The notes under the pieces are model-generated. The model saw only the letters and a program-made list of their open reading frames with translations. It did not search any database and was not told where the DNA came from. Positions 42,062 to 51,163 of a stretch of 64,000 nt of DNA are shown one piece after another. The first letter of the stretch is position 1. Each line of letters opens with the position of its first letter. The DNA comes from Radiobacillus deserti (GTDB lineage: Bacteria > Bacillota > Bacilli > Bacillales > Amphibacillaceae): assembly GCF_007301515.1 (NCBI RefSeq), contig NZ_CP041666.1, positions 1,364,001-1,428,000 on the forward strand. Reading direction: 5' to 3'. A program made the translations under genes and the position numbers.

Positions 42062-42412
42062 TCAACCTTTAGGTTTAAAAAGTAGTGCTCCAATCATACC
42101 GAAGACAATTGCTGATGTAATACCAGCACTAGTAATTTGGAACATTCCAGTTAACACGCCAATCACTCCATGTTGATTGGCAGCCTCTGTCGCGCCATGG
42201 ACTAATGAATTTCCGAAGCTTGTAATTGGCACGGTAGCTCCAGCTCCTGCGAAGTCGACAAGTGGTTCGTACCAGCCGAAGGCATCCATTAACCCGCCAA
42301 CTACTACTAACGTACATAACGTATGGCCGGGAGATAATTTAAACACATCAAACATAATTTGGCCGACTACACAAATGAACCCTCCAACTATGAATGCCCA
42401 TAAAAATGTCAT
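42062..42412 (-). CDS. spoVAE: Stage V sporulation protein AE (SpoVAEb)
   Basis: This 116-residue membrane protein has three or more spans and the family segments GGFICVVGQIMFD, VGGLMDAFGWYEPLVDFAGA and GATVPITSFGNSLVHGA. With SpoVAC and SpoVAD it forms the inner-membrane apparatus that moves Ca-dipicolinate into and out of spores. It is the last gene of the operon, 18 bp after spoVAD. Confidence 0.93.
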   Translation of the reverse strand: MTFLWAFIVGGFICVVGQIMFDVFKLSPGHTLCTLVVVGGLMDAFGWYEPLVDFAGAGATVPITSFGNSLVHGATEAANQHGVIGVLTGMFQITSAGITSAIVFGMIGALLFKPKG

Positions 42413-42430
42413 GAAACCAGCCTCCTTTCT

Positions 42431-43432
42431 CTAATGTTCAATGGAAACAGCGTGAGCAATACACGGTATAGATTCTTTTTGTTGTGTTGTCATTGGGGAT
42501 AAGAGAGCACCTGTTGCTACAACTAGAATTTTTTCGAGCTCTCCTTTTTTCAGCCTGTTTAAAAAATGACCATACGTAACTACAGCAGAGCAGGCAGCAC
42601 CACTTGCACCTGCCAGAACGGGTTGTCCTTCTTTGTAGATTGTTAGTCCGCAATCAACAAAAGAATCAGGGTTTATTTTTGTTCCATTTTTTTCGAACAG
42701 ACCGAGTGCGATATCACGACCAATCTGTGCTAAGTCACCTGTAATGATTAAGTCGTAATAAGAGGCAGTAATTCCGCGATCTGCAAGATGTGTTTCAATG
42801 GTTTCTACGGCTGCTGGAGCCATGGCGCCTCCCATATTCATTGGATCTGTTATTCCTTGGTCTACGACTTTACCTATTGTCGCAGAGGTTACTTTTGGAC
42901 CATCTCCTTTTTGGCTTAATAAAGCAGCACCTCCACCTGTTACGGTCCATTGAGATGTAGGAGGTTTCTGAGCACCATATTCTGTAGGGTAACGAAATTG
43001 TTTCTCAACAGCTGCATTATGACTAGATGCGCCAGTTAAAACGTAGTTTGCTGCCTGGCTATTAATCATTAAAGCACTTAATGCTAGGCCTTCCATCGAT
43101 GTTGAACAAGCTCCAAACAGTCCAAAATAGGGTATTCCTAACGTTCTTGCAGCGAAGCTCGTTGGCGTAATTTGGTTGATTAAATCCCCACCAAGAAAAA
43201 ATTGGACGTCATCTTTGGAGACCCCTGCTTTATCTAAAGCTGTTTGACTAGCCTTTTCAAGTAATACTTTATGTGCTTTTTCAAATGAATCTTGATTCAT
43301 CCATAAATCATCAAATAAGTAATCAAAATCATCTTTTATATTTCCATTTGCTTCAAACGGTCCTCCTACAGTTCCTGTCGAGATGATGACAGGCTGCTGA
43401 TCAAACGTCCACGTGCTTTGACCTGTTAACAT
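42431..43432 (-). CDS. spoVAD: Stage V sporulation protein AD
   Basis: This 333-residue thiolase-fold protein binds dipicolinic acid on the outer face of the spore inner membrane. Recognised text includes FGACSTSMEGLALSALMINS, KPPTSQWTVTGGGAALLSQK and GASGAACSAVVTYGHFLNRL. The ATG at 43432 overlaps the spoVAC stop (TGATG) and has GGGGGG at a suitable distance; an ATG at 43447 would add five residues. Coupled expression is expected. Confidence 0.94.
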   Translation of the reverse strand: MLTGQSTWTFDQQPVIISTGTVGGPFEANGNIKDDFDYLFDDLWMNQDSFEKAHKVLLEKASQTALDKAGVSKDDVQFFLGGDLINQITPTSFAARTLGIPYFGLFGACSTSMEGLALSALMINSQAANYVLTGASSHNAAVEKQFRYPTEYGAQKPPTSQWTVTGGGAALLSQKGDGPKVTSATIGKVVDQGITDPMNMGGAMAPAAVETIETHLADRGITASYYDLIITGDLAQIGRDIALGLFEKNGTKINPDSFVDCGLTIYKEGQPVLAGASGAACSAVVTYGHFLNRLKKGELEKILVVATGALLSPMTTQQKESIPCIAHAVSIEH

Positions 43433-43908
43433 CAAATAACCCCCCATTTAATGAGCAGCGTTTTAACCAAAACAATCACAAAAGAAGAAAATACACCAAA
43501 TAAGATGACGGAGCCTGCTAGCTTAAACATATTTCCGCCCACACCTAGTACTAACCCTTCTGTTCTATGTTCAATGGAAGCGGAGATCACAGCATTTCCA
43601 AACCCAGATACCGGGACTGCAGACCCCGCTCCTGCAAACTGTGCTATTCGATCATAAACACCAAAGCCGGTTAACAGCATGGTGATGAAGATGATGGTTG
43701 CAACTGTTGGATTTCCAGCATTTTGTTCCGTGAAGTTAAAGAAATGGATATAAAACGTTGTGATAACTTGTCCGATTAAGCAAATGAACCCGCCTACCAA
43801 AAATGCTTTGATGCAATTTTTGAAAACTGGTCTCAGGATTTCTTTTTGTTTTGCAAAATCTTGATATTGTTGTTGATTTAGTGAAGTCTTTTGCTTTTTG
43901 TTAGACAT
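43432..43908 (-). CDS. spoVAC: Stage V sporulation protein AC
   Basis: This 158-residue membrane protein has several spans after a polar, lysine-rich N-terminus (SNKKQKTSLNQQQYQDFAKQ). The segments AFLVGGFICLIGQVI and FAGAGSAVPVSGFGNAVISA are typical. SpoVAC acts as a mechanosensitive-like channel for Ca-dipicolinate release. It sits directly after a YhcN-type lipoprotein gene. Confidence 0.93.
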   Translation of the reverse strand: MSNKKQKTSLNQQQYQDFAKQKEILRPVFKNCIKAFLVGGFICLIGQVITTFYIHFFNFTEQNAGNPTVATIIFITMLLTGFGVYDRIAQFAGAGSAVPVSGFGNAVISASIEHRTEGLVLGVGGNMFKLAGSVILFGVFSSFVIVLVKTLLIKWGVI

Positions 43909-43933
43909 ACCTTAACCCCTCTTGTTTTGCATC

Positions 43934-44392
43934 TTATGCCTCATCATTTATTAATTTTTGAATGGTATCAAAATCTTTATTTAGCTGGCTTTTATCCATT
44001 TTGTTGTTTTGTATTTCTTTTTCCAACCTATCAAGCTCGATAAAAATCTTTTGATCAGAGGATATAAATATCTCTTTATTAGGAAATTCCTTTTCTAAGT
44101 CGCTTTTAAATTCTCCTTCTAATTTCGTCTCTCGGAACGAATCAAGTTGCTTTACTTTAAATGCTAGAAGAATTTTATCGGTTGTATTAATTCCTCTTAC
44201 ACCGTTAACTTCCTTATTGTCTAAAAGTAGTTGTTTTGCTTTTGTTGCGACAGATTGATTAACAGGAGCGTCTTTATTTGTCACTTTTGTAAAATCAATA
44301 TTATTATCTTTTGTTTGAACCCGATTATCTTCTTGTTGATTACAGCCAACGAGTAGCATAGCTAATAACGCAATGGCTAATACCTGTTTCAA
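43934..44392 (-). CDS. YhcN/YlaJ-family sporulation lipoprotein
   Basis: A signal peptide with lipobox LLVGC is followed by a mature domain containing ATKAKQLLLDNKEVNGVRGI and LLAFKVKQLDSFRETKLEGE, the YhcN/YlaJ pattern. Such lipoproteins are carried in spore membranes and accompany spoVA operons of the second type. A TTG at 44392 is preferred, with GGTGA upstream, over TTG 44404 or GTG 44401. No SigG promoter was recognised with confidence. It is the first gene of the operon. Confidence 0.75.
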   Translation of the reverse strand: MKQVLAIALLAMLLVGCNQQEDNRVQTKDNNIDFTKVTNKDAPVNQSVATKAKQLLLDNKEVNGVRGINTTDKILLAFKVKQLDSFRETKLEGEFKSDLEKEFPNKEIFISSDQKIFIELDRLEKEIQNNKMDKSQLNKDFDTIQKLINDEA

Positions 44393-44404
44393 TTTAATCA
44401 CCAA

Positions 44405-44730
44405 CTATTTATATATTCATTAAATTCATTCGTTACATATGTTTTACTACAGAAATAGTTCTTATGCTTTTTGTTACATTCCAAAAACTTACAAATTTTT
44501 GAAATTGATTTCGTTTTTTTTATTTATTATGAAACTTTTACCAGTAGAAAATCGTCTATACAGTAAAGCTATTTTAAAGAAGTATCTACATAATTAGTCT
44601 TAATTCGATTGTTTTTTTATTTTGGCTTAATAATTGAACGTAAGTACGGTCGGAAAATATCTTTTACTGTTAGAACGATATAAATGAGGTAGAAAGGGGA
44701 GTGAGGTAGGTTTGATTCGAAAATGGATAA
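44405..44730. other. Intergenic region upstream of the spoVA operon
   Basis: AT-rich, with no gene or strong hairpin seen. On the minus strand, GCATAA and CATATG elements occur but 20 bp apart, too far for a normal SigG promoter. A TTG at about 44712 with GAGG upstream begins MIRKWIN in a frame different from the next gene. Confidence 0.3.
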
Positions 44731-45156
44731 ATGATTCTACTCATCATCGTAGCAATTGGATGCATAACGTTTGTTTGCATTAGTCAAATTTCAAACGCCA
44801 AACTAGTCAAACCTGTTAAGGTCTCCAAGCAGGTAGAGGATTTTGTTCTCCATGTACGGATAGAACAAAACGAAGATGGATTTCAAGTACTCCGTGCTCT
44901 TGAATATAAAGGAACAAAAACCGTTGAACTGCTTCATCGTACCCCACTCATTTCTATTTCCATCGACCGGAATAATCATGATTTTACAGGCAGTCCGGTT
45001 AGTAGGACCATGGATCCAGGTGATAAATATGCAAGAGATCCTAGACATTTCGAGGCATTGGAAAAAGGGACGCATACGATATTTATCCATGGACAGTTTT
45101 ATGTGAACAATGAATTAGTGGATATAGAAGAAACACGAGAAATTGTGTTTGAATAA
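44731..45156 (+). CDS. Membrane-anchored or secreted protein, unknown
   Basis: This 141-residue protein has an N-terminal hydrophobic segment (ILLIIVAIGCITFVCI) and then a probable beta-rich extracellular domain (HVRIEQNEDGFQVLRALEYK, TIFIHGQFYVNNELVDI). It is reminiscent of the small Ig-like domains of Bacillus surface proteins. The ATG has no good ribosome site. A strong site lies before a TTG at 44712 in another frame, so the real N-terminus may be MIRKWI joined by a frameshift. A perfect 20-bp-arm terminator follows. Confidence 0.55.
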   Translation: MILLIIVAIGCITFVCISQISNAKLVKPVKVSKQVEDFVLHVRIEQNEDGFQVLRALEYKGTKTVELLHRTPLISISIDRNNHDFTGSPVSRTMDPGDKYARDPRHFEALEKGTHTIFIHGQFYVNNELVDIEETREIVFE

Positions 45157-45157
45157 A

Positions 45158-45202
45158 AAAATAAACAAGCTAGGAGATATCTCCTAGCTTGTTTATTTTT
45201 TA
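45158..45202. terminator. Long perfect palindromic terminator
   Basis: Arms of about 20 bp, centred on GAGATATCTC and ending in TTTATTTTTT, lie between convergent genes. Confidence 0.9.
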
Positions 45203-45939
45203 TTCAGTCCTTTTGATTGAACAAAAGGAGTAACATCTGTTCGAATAGGGGTAGAAAGCTTTCGTATCATTTGAGTGGACCATTGATCCATCCGTTTATT
45301 TTCAGAACGTTTTTTGTAGTAGTCATTTACACCTTGGTCAAAATGTTCAATTTCTTTTTGTAGAGAGGCACTCTCTATATATTTATTTTTAAAATAGAAC
45401 GCCTCTTTTGGTAATCTAGGTTTTGGTTGTGGATCATGATCTGGTTCTCCAACAGCTAACCCAAATAATGGGATGACGTGATCTGGTAATCCCAGCAATT
45501 GATCAACAGTCTTAATATCATTACGAATACTTCCTATGTAACATACTCCTAACCCAATTCCTTCCGCTGCTAAACAAGCATTTTGGGCTGCTAAAGCAGC
45601 GTCGATGGTGGCTACTAAAAAGTGCTCTGTATTCTCTACATTTTCGTTTATTTGTTGCTTTTCTTCAGGGGAAGCTAGAAGACCAACTTTATTTAAATCT
45701 GCACAAAAAACAAATAGGTGCCCATTATGTTCAACATAGGATTGTCCAGAAATTTTAGCGAGTTTTGATTTGACAGAAGCGTCATCGATACCGATGATGG
45801 AATATGCCATCATAAAACTAGAGGTAGACGCGCGACTTGCTGCTTCAATAATTGTATTTATTTCTTCGTTAGATAAAGGTCTTTCTTTAAATTTGCGAAT
45901 AGAACGATGACCTAGTATCGTTTGAATCGTTTCGTTCAT
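45193..45939 (-). CDS. NADPH-dependent flavin nitroreductase/oxidoreductase (NfsA/NfrA family)
   Basis: This 248-residue FMN enzyme starts TIQTILGHRSIRKFKERPLS, the phosphate-binding segment, and continues with AASRASTSSFMMAYSIIGI and AALAAQNACLAAEGIGLGVCYIG. It should reduce nitro compounds, quinones or flavins with NADPH. It probably shares a transcript with the lipoprotein gene 16 bp upstream. Confidence 0.87.
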   Translation of the reverse strand: MNETIQTILGHRSIRKFKERPLSNEEINTIIEAASRASTSSFMMAYSIIGIDDASVKSKLAKISGQSYVEHNGHLFVFCADLNKVGLLASPEEKQQINENVENTEHFLVATIDAALAAQNACLAAEGIGLGVCYIGSIRNDIKTVDQLLGLPDHVIPLFGLAVGEPDHDPQPKPRLPKEAFYFKNKYIESASLQKEIEHFDQGVNDYYKKRSENKRMDQWSTQMIRKLSTPIRTDVTPFVQSKGLNKK

Positions 45940-45955
45940 CGTAGCATCTCCATCC

Positions 45956-46684
45956 TTAATTACTTAACGTAAGTTTAATTTTTCTCGTTCGTTTTTCTGA
46001 CGTGTACCAATATTCTAAGGTAGGACTCTCCAGTGATGAGACATCAGCAATAGAGAGCTCGATTTGTTCGTCGTTTTCCCAAGATGCATTCAAGATAGGG
46101 AGTGAGTAATCTAAGGAATATTCTTCAGTTTCAACTTTTACTGGTTTCCATTCCTCTATATCAAAGATCTGAACCTGGTGGGTGAACAAGGTTGTTTGGT
46201 TCTTCGTTTTTTTTCTTTCAAACAAGAAAAGCATCTTGGTATTATCAGGTGATGGAGCCATTTGTTTGTATCTTGCTAAGTCTGTTAGTAAAAAGGATTG
46301 CCCATTTCCCGATTGGTCTAATAGAAGGTAAGAACACCTTTCTTGATAACAAGCAAATTCAAGCAGATAGTAGGGTTGTTTAGATACCTCTAGCTTTATT
46401 AGTTCCATATCTCGAATGACAGCCTTCTGGTCATTTACACCTCGAAGAAATTGGGACAATATTGGTACGTGCTCTAAATTAATGATTATTTGCTCATTTG
46501 GGAGTGTAAACTCTAAAACCATTTTTTCTTCTTCTGAATCCATGGAAGTATCTTCGAGTACTGGGTCTTCTTGCACCGTCTCATCAGTCTTTACCGATTT
46601 TTTCGTAATCGCTACCTCTTGATCTGAATTCGAACATGCACTAAGTATCAGAAGAAAAAGAACGCAAACGATGGAATGCTTCAT
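45956..46684 (-). CDS. Lipoprotein of unknown function
   Basis: A 242-residue protein with the signal peptide KHSIVCVLFLLILSAC (lipobox LSAC) and an acidic linker of about 40 residues. The mature domain may be WD/beta-propeller-like (YKQMAPSPDNTKMLFLFERK, VQIFDIEEWKPVKVE). No family is recognised. It lies between yrhK and the nitroreductase on the same strand. Confidence 0.65.
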   Translation of the reverse strand: MKHSIVCVLFLLILSACSNSDQEVAITKKSVKTDETVQEDPVLEDTSMDSEEEKMVLEFTLPNEQIIINLEHVPILSQFLRGVNDQKAVIRDMELIKLEVSKQPYYLLEFACYQERCSYLLLDQSGNGQSFLLTDLARYKQMAPSPDNTKMLFLFERKKTKNQTTLFTHQVQIFDIEEWKPVKVETEEYSLDYSLPILNASWENDEQIELSIADVSSLESPTLEYWYTSEKRTRKIKLTLSN

Positions 46685-46708
46685 ACCATCTCTCCTGTCG
46701 TACCAACA

Positions 46709-46984
46709 TTATTGGTTGTTGTTTTTGATATGTCTTTTTAAATGAATATGGTGTATGATGCGGATGGTTGGACGGATGGCTAATTGTCCACTCCCTATTA
46801 TAAACAACCAAACGCCGACTCGCTTCCACTCCTCATATAAAAACATTATACTTCCGACGAGAAACCAAATCGAAATAAGGAAATCGTTTATATTATATAA
46901 TATTTGATAAGGCTTCTTAAAAAATATATCAAACCTTCCAACTTGAATACTATTTTTTTGTTCTTTATGTTGTGGTTGATTCAT
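46709..46984 (-). CDS. yrhK: YrhK-family membrane protein
   Basis: This 91-residue protein has two spans and the YrhK pattern: VGRFDIFFKKPYQILYNIND, FLVGSIMFLYEEWKRVGVWL and GSGQLAIRPTIRIIHHIHL. Its function is unknown in all species. AGGAGG precedes the ATG. Confidence 0.8.
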   Translation of the reverse strand: MNQPQHKEQKNSIQVGRFDIFFKKPYQILYNINDFLISIWFLVGSIMFLYEEWKRVGVWLFIIGSGQLAIRPTIRIIHHIHLKRHIKNNNQ

Positions 46985-47122
46985 TTAATTAACCTCCTTC
47001 TTCATGTATATAACACAATCTGGCTAACATTAATCTTTATTTATTCAAAAAGATCAATTTTCAAAAATGGTCGAACTTACTAGTAATATATGTCATAATA
47101 GAGGAAGAAAGGAGCTGCATAT

Positions 47123-47476
47123 ATGGGCGATATTATTGACTTTGAAATGAACAAGACCAGAAAGTATGTTCGGACCATGGCATTTAATAAAGGGTTGGTG
47201 TATGAAGTCTTTCTTACGGTTGTAAACTATGTCAATAAGCATTCCAACTTTGGGCAGCATCCAGATGATTTCTTAACTACAGGATCCTCATTAGCGGAAT
47301 TGTACAATGGAGATTCTACTCGATTTATTGCCACCTTTGATGAATTATTAGAATATTGGAATCTCGATAAATGTACCCATAAACCAAATGAAATAGAACA
47401 GTTTAAAACGGTAGGGGATTTATGCCGTTTCATTGATGTACGAGTAAGTCCATTAAAAATAATAAGAGGTAGATAA
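47123..47476 (+). CDS. Hypothetical cytoplasmic protein
   Basis: This 117-residue soluble protein is probably mixed alpha (FNKGLVYEVFLTVVNYVNKH, FIATFDELLEYWNLDKCTHK). AAAGGAGCTG precedes the ATG. It sits one base ahead of ywpF, so the two are almost certainly translated from one message. No domain is recognised. Confidence 0.7.
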   Translation: MGDIIDFEMNKTRKYVRTMAFNKGLVYEVFLTVVNYVNKHSNFGQHPDDFLTTGSSLAELYNGDSTRFIATFDELLEYWNLDKCTHKPNEIEQFKTVGDLCRFIDVRVSPLKIIRGR

Positions 47477-47477
47477 A

Positions 47478-47897
47478 GTGAAAACATTCAAATTAATTTC
47501 ATTAGATATCCTGGAAGAATCTGCTAAACAAGTCATTACAAAAAATATCCCTTTGTTAGATGGGCTAATCATTAATCGTGAAGATGATTACAATCAGTGG
47601 ATTATCGAGGCTTATTTAGACAAGACGTATCATGAGTATTTTACAGCTTTGATGAGTCCAAAAGGTAAAAAGTTGATGGTACAGGTTAAAATTACGAAGG
47701 AATCGAACCAACCTGCAACGTTTTTAGTTTCTGTTATTGGGTTGAACTATATTGAGGACCATATGAATGTTCTCTTGATGGGTAACATTGTGGATCGAAA
47801 GCAAGGAGATATGGAGAAAAGGCTGAAACACTTAATTGAGGAAGGGTATGAAGGTATGGCTTTATTAGAAAAGTTTAAAGAATTAGCACATGATTAA
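47478..47897 (+). CDS. ywpF: YwpF-family protein
   Basis: This 139-residue protein opens KTFKLISLDILEESAKQVIT and continues IPLLDGLIINREDDYNQWII. This matches the YwpF-like family (unknown function; B. subtilis ywpF is near single-stranded DNA-binding and late-competence genes). The start is a GTG with AAGAGGTAGA upstream. A hairpin AGAACTCA...TGAGTTCT plus Ts follows (about 47898-47932). Confidence 0.7.
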   Translation: MKTFKLISLDILEESAKQVITKNIPLLDGLIINREDDYNQWIIEAYLDKTYHEYFTALMSPKGKKLMVQVKITKESNQPATFLVSVIGLNYIEDHMNVLLMGNIVDRKQGDMEKRLKHLIEEGYEGMALLEKFKELAHD

Positions 47898-48063
47898 GAA
47901 CTCATTTCCTAAGAGGATGGTGAGTTCTTTTTATGTAGACGAATAAGTAAGTGCCTTATGCTTGGGAGGAGTTTTGCTCTATTATGTCGAAAGGACAATA
48001 GAAGTGGGACATTATACAAAAACAACCTTTATATTACTGATAAAGGGAAGGGAGAAATACAAT

Positions 48064-50025
48064 ATGACTTTATCTCATAGAGGGCACCTTCCTATGCATC
48101 CATGGCTTATAAAACATACACAAGATGCCATATTATTCATTGATGAATCTGGGTTGATTATGGATGGAAGTAAGATTGCCTTGGAATGGGTAGGCATTTC
48201 TACTTTGCAATCGAATGTGAACGACACCGTTTTACAGTTGGATGAAATCGTCCAATCAGCAGTAAATGGCTCTACTTTTCGCACTAAGACCAAAGCGGAT
48301 GTGGAAGTACAGGTTTACGCAAGTTATGTAGAGGATTATAAACTTTACATGGTTTTGTTGTTTCCGCTATCTATACATAGTATTACAGGAAAACTGAAAG
48401 ACCATTTGAATAAGATTTATATGCACAGTCAAGAAGGAGTCGTATTGTTTGATAAGCATCACATCCTCGATTGTGACTTGTCTTTTGCGAGACTATTTGG
48501 CTATGAGATGGAAGAAATAAAAAAGCAATCTTTATTTGATTTATTAATGGATAATGCCCCGGTTTCCAATTCGTTTATGTTTTCAACCGATTCCTCCATC
48601 CAACTAGTAGGAAAGAAGAAGGATGGAACACCGTTATATATTGAGTTAATAGTTCAAGACTTTCCTGTTCGAAATCAGATGATCCAATGTGCATTCGTCC
48701 GAGATATAACGGAAGTCTATAATAATGAAAAAAGAATGGAATTTATTACGTATTATGATGAATTAACCAACTTACCAAATTATCATTATTTCTCCAAAAT
48801 TCTTACGGAATCTATCCATTATGCTTCCGAACATAACGAACGAATTGCTATATATTTTATTGATATAGATTACTTTAAGCAAATTAATGATACGCTTGGT
48901 TATGAGTTTGGAGATCGCTTTTTACGAGCGGTTGGAGATCGTTTGCGAACACTGTTATCTCCTTCTATGTTTCTAGCACGCATGAATGGGGATGAATTTA
49001 TATTATTGCATCGTCTTTTTCACCAAAAACAAAAGGATAGGAACATTGCGGATCATCTTCTTAAAGCCTTTGAAGCCCCAATCGAATTGGATGGTCACGA
49101 AATATATATTTCTGTAAGTGTTGGCGTTAGTTTTTATCCGGATCATGGTACTTCCCCCAACGACCTTATTAAATACGCCGATGCTGCTATGTATGTGAGT
49201 AAAAATATACAAAGAAATCATTTTCAAGTATTTGATCCATCCATTTCTGATCGTTTTAAGCAAGCATTAACGATGGAAACCGATTTGAGAAAAGCACTTA
49301 AAGAAAGGCAATTTGAACTCCACTATCAGCCACAAAAGGAAATGAATTCTGGTCGTGTTGTTGGAATGGAGGCACTTCTCCGATGGAAGCATCCGAAAAT
49401 AGGCTACATACCTCCAGATACATTCATACCTTTAGCTGAGAGATCTGGACTTATTATGGAGATTGGGGAGTGGGTACTAAGGGAAGCGTGCATGCAGAAT
49501 AAACGTTGGCAGGAACAAGGTTTCTCCCCAGTTGTTGTCGGTGTGAACATGTCGGTAAAGCAGTTTTATCAGAAAAACCTAGTAGCTCAAGTGGCCCAAA
49601 TATTACAGGAAACAGGATTGGAAGCGAAGTATTTAGAGCTAGAGATTACGGAAACCATTGCTATGGCTCATGAGGAATTCATTTTAGAGACGTTAAGAGG
49701 ACTTCGGAATATTGGGGTTCAAGTATCTATCGATGATTTTGGGACGGGGTATTCTTCTTTGAAATACTTAAGTATTTTCCCTCTTACAAAGTTAAAAATT
49801 GATCGAATATTTCTAGATGGAAAACAGAAACAAAATTTAGCAATTGTAAAGTCTATTATTCATCTGTCCCATTCTTTGCAAATGAAAGTAATAGCCGAAG
49901 GCGTAGAGACTGAAGAGCAAGTAACCTTCCTAAAGCAACAGGATTGTGATGAAATACAGGGCTATTTTTTCTCAAAACCACTGCCAGTAGATCAGGTGAC
50001 ACATCTTTTATGTGAACTACAATAA
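48064..50025 (+). CDS. PAS-GGDEF-EAL protein, cyclic-di-GMP metabolism
   Basis: This 653-residue protein lacks an obvious membrane span. PAS-like sensor segments cover about residues 12-220 (the second in EGVVLFDKHHILDCDLSFAR). The GGDEF domain (about 230-390) has ARMNGDEFILL, with Asn in place of the first Gly, so cyclase activity is uncertain. The EAL domain (about 400-650) is well preserved: MEALLRW, LELEITET, IDDFGTGYSSL, KIDRIFLDG and AEGVETEEQ. The net activity is likely hydrolysis of c-di-GMP. ATG 48064 has AAGGGAG upstream; an extension to 47962 is not supported. Confidence 0.88.
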   Translation: MTLSHRGHLPMHPWLIKHTQDAILFIDESGLIMDGSKIALEWVGISTLQSNVNDTVLQLDEIVQSAVNGSTFRTKTKADVEVQVYASYVEDYKLYMVLLFPLSIHSITGKLKDHLNKIYMHSQEGVVLFDKHHILDCDLSFARLFGYEMEEIKKQSLFDLLMDNAPVSNSFMFSTDSSIQLVGKKKDGTPLYIELIVQDFPVRNQMIQCAFVRDITEVYNNEKRMEFITYYDELTNLPNYHYFSKILTESIHYASEHNERIAIYFIDIDYFKQINDTLGYEFGDRFLRAVGDRLRTLLSPSMFLARMNGDEFILLHRLFHQKQKDRNIADHLLKAFEAPIELDGHEIYISVSVGVSFYPDHGTSPNDLIKYADAAMYVSKNIQRNHFQVFDPSISDRFKQALTMETDLRKALKERQFELHYQPQKEMNSGRVVGMEALLRWKHPKIGYIPPDTFIPLAERSGLIMEIGEWVLREACMQNKRWQEQGFSPVVVGVNMSVKQFYQKNLVAQVAQILQETGLEAKYLELEITETIAMAHEEFILETLRGLRNIGVQVSIDDFGTGYSSLKYLSIFPLTKLKIDRIFLDGKQKQNLAIVKSIIHLSHSLQMKVIAEGVETEEQVTFLKQQDCDEIQGYFFSKPLPVDQVTHLLCELQ

Positions 50026-50028
50026 CAA

Positions 50029-50058
50029 AGGCTGAAGCTTAATGCTTCAGCCTTTAAA
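50029..50058. terminator. Bidirectional terminator, EAL gene / doxX
   Basis: AAAGGCTGAAGC / GCTTCAGCCTTT stem with a 5-nt loop. Confidence 0.88.
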
Positions 50059-50064
50059 ATTGAA

Positions 50065-50586
50065 TTATACAGTAGCTACTTCTTTTTTATTACGTTTTGT
50101 TTCAATTGGATTGTGGGCTTTTAAGAAAGGAATAACCCATCTATCTAAGCCGAATCGTCCTGCATTAAATCCTGCTACTAGTATGAATGTAGTTAGTAAA
50201 ACCATTTGGCCATTCGTGCTTACTGTTCCACTGAATAGGAAGGCGAAATTCATTGTTATACCCATCAAAGCTGCAAAGTTTGTGAAGATACCGAGGATTA
50301 AAGCAGTACCTACTAATAATTCACCCCACATAACTAGGAAGGTAAATAAATCAGCATTCGGTATTGCTACATTCTCTAGAAATGCTCCCCACCATGGTTG
50401 AACTGCTGGGTGTTCTCCTGTTGTTTGTGCAACTGCACCTTGTAAAAATCCTGCAGCATCGAATCCTCCTGTGATTTTGCCCCAGCCACCAGTTATCCAC
50501 TCATATCCTAAATACACTCTAAGAAAAGTTAAGATTCCAGCTACCACTTTATTATTACGAATAAATTCAACAAACATGTCATTCAC
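50065..50586 (-). CDS. DoxX-family membrane protein
   Basis: This 173-residue, four-span protein begins LTFLRVYLGYEWITGGWGKI and contains MWGELLVGTALILGIFTNFA, as usual for DoxX/DoxD-like proteins. Relatives are linked to thiol or quinone stress and have no settled reaction in Bacillus. AAGGAGTG precedes the ATG. It is monocistronic. Confidence 0.85.
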   Translation of the reverse strand: MNDMFVEFIRNNKVVAGILTFLRVYLGYEWITGGWGKITGGFDAAGFLQGAVAQTTGEHPAVQPWWGAFLENVAIPNADLFTFLVMWGELLVGTALILGIFTNFAALMGITMNFAFLFSGTVSTNGQMVLLTTFILVAGFNAGRFGLDRWVIPFLKAHNPIETKRNKKEVATV

Positions 50587-51080
50587 TCCTTATTATTTTT
50601 TCCTAGCTAATGCTAAGAGGAAAGCTTTGTTAAATATTTCACAAATTGTTATACAAGGTATCTTGTGTTTCTTATTACATGTTCATCATATCACAATCTA
50701 TACATCTAGGAAGTGGTTTGTTCAATGGTTCACAAGTTAGTAACAAATTATTGACTAAAATGTGACAGATGAGAAAAAGTATTTTAAAAAAACAAAAGAC
50801 AGACGACATTCATTGGCATCTGTCCAATCACGGAATAAAGAAGGGGATGTTAAACCCACGTTGCTCTCATTTGAGTCATTCTTTTTGTTGTTGTACTTGA
50901 TTACTGCAGTAGGCATCATGTACCGCATACAAATCTGCTTATTTGTAGAAATATAACTAGGGAATTTTTATTAGTTTATCCTACTAACACTTCCATCAAA
51001 ACACTTTTACTGATACTATATAAGTATTGTAAAATACATACTATAAGCAGATATATTTGTCTCATTTAGGGGGTGCAAGG
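50587..51080. other. Intergenic region with no firm gene
   Basis: Contains upstream sequence of doxX and of the 25-residue gene at 51081. An ORF at 50762-50956 (GTG start) would encode a 64-residue protein with one hydrophobic stretch, but it has no ribosome site and no recognised relatives. A near-palindrome GTATTGTAAAATAC lies around 51025-51038, just before the microprotein. Confidence 0.3.
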
Positions 51081-51158
51081 ATGACTACAGTATTTTCAAT
51101 TATTTGTGTATTAATTTTACTTGTATTCGCTGGATATTCCATTTTTGATAATGGATGA
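51081..51158 (+). CDS. 25-residue single-span membrane microprotein
   Basis: ATG 51081 with AGGGGGTG 5-10 nt upstream encodes MTTVFSIICVLILLVFAGYS plus IFDNG and a stop. A strong terminator follows directly. The compact promoter-to-terminator layout, strong ribosome site and uninterrupted transmembrane helix argue for a real microprotein. Function unknown; a regulatory peptide or sporulation microprotein is possible. Confidence 0.6.
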   Translation: MTTVFSIICVLILLVFAGYSIFDNG

Positions 51159-51163
51159 TCATA

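Noticed and set aside
44405..44480. SigG promoter for the spoVA operon
   Set aside because: GCATAA and CATATG elements are spaced 20 bp apart, outside the usual range, so no promoter was called.
50762..50956. 64-residue ORF
   Set aside because: A GTG start without a ribosome site and no recognised relatives; noted under the intergenic entry only.
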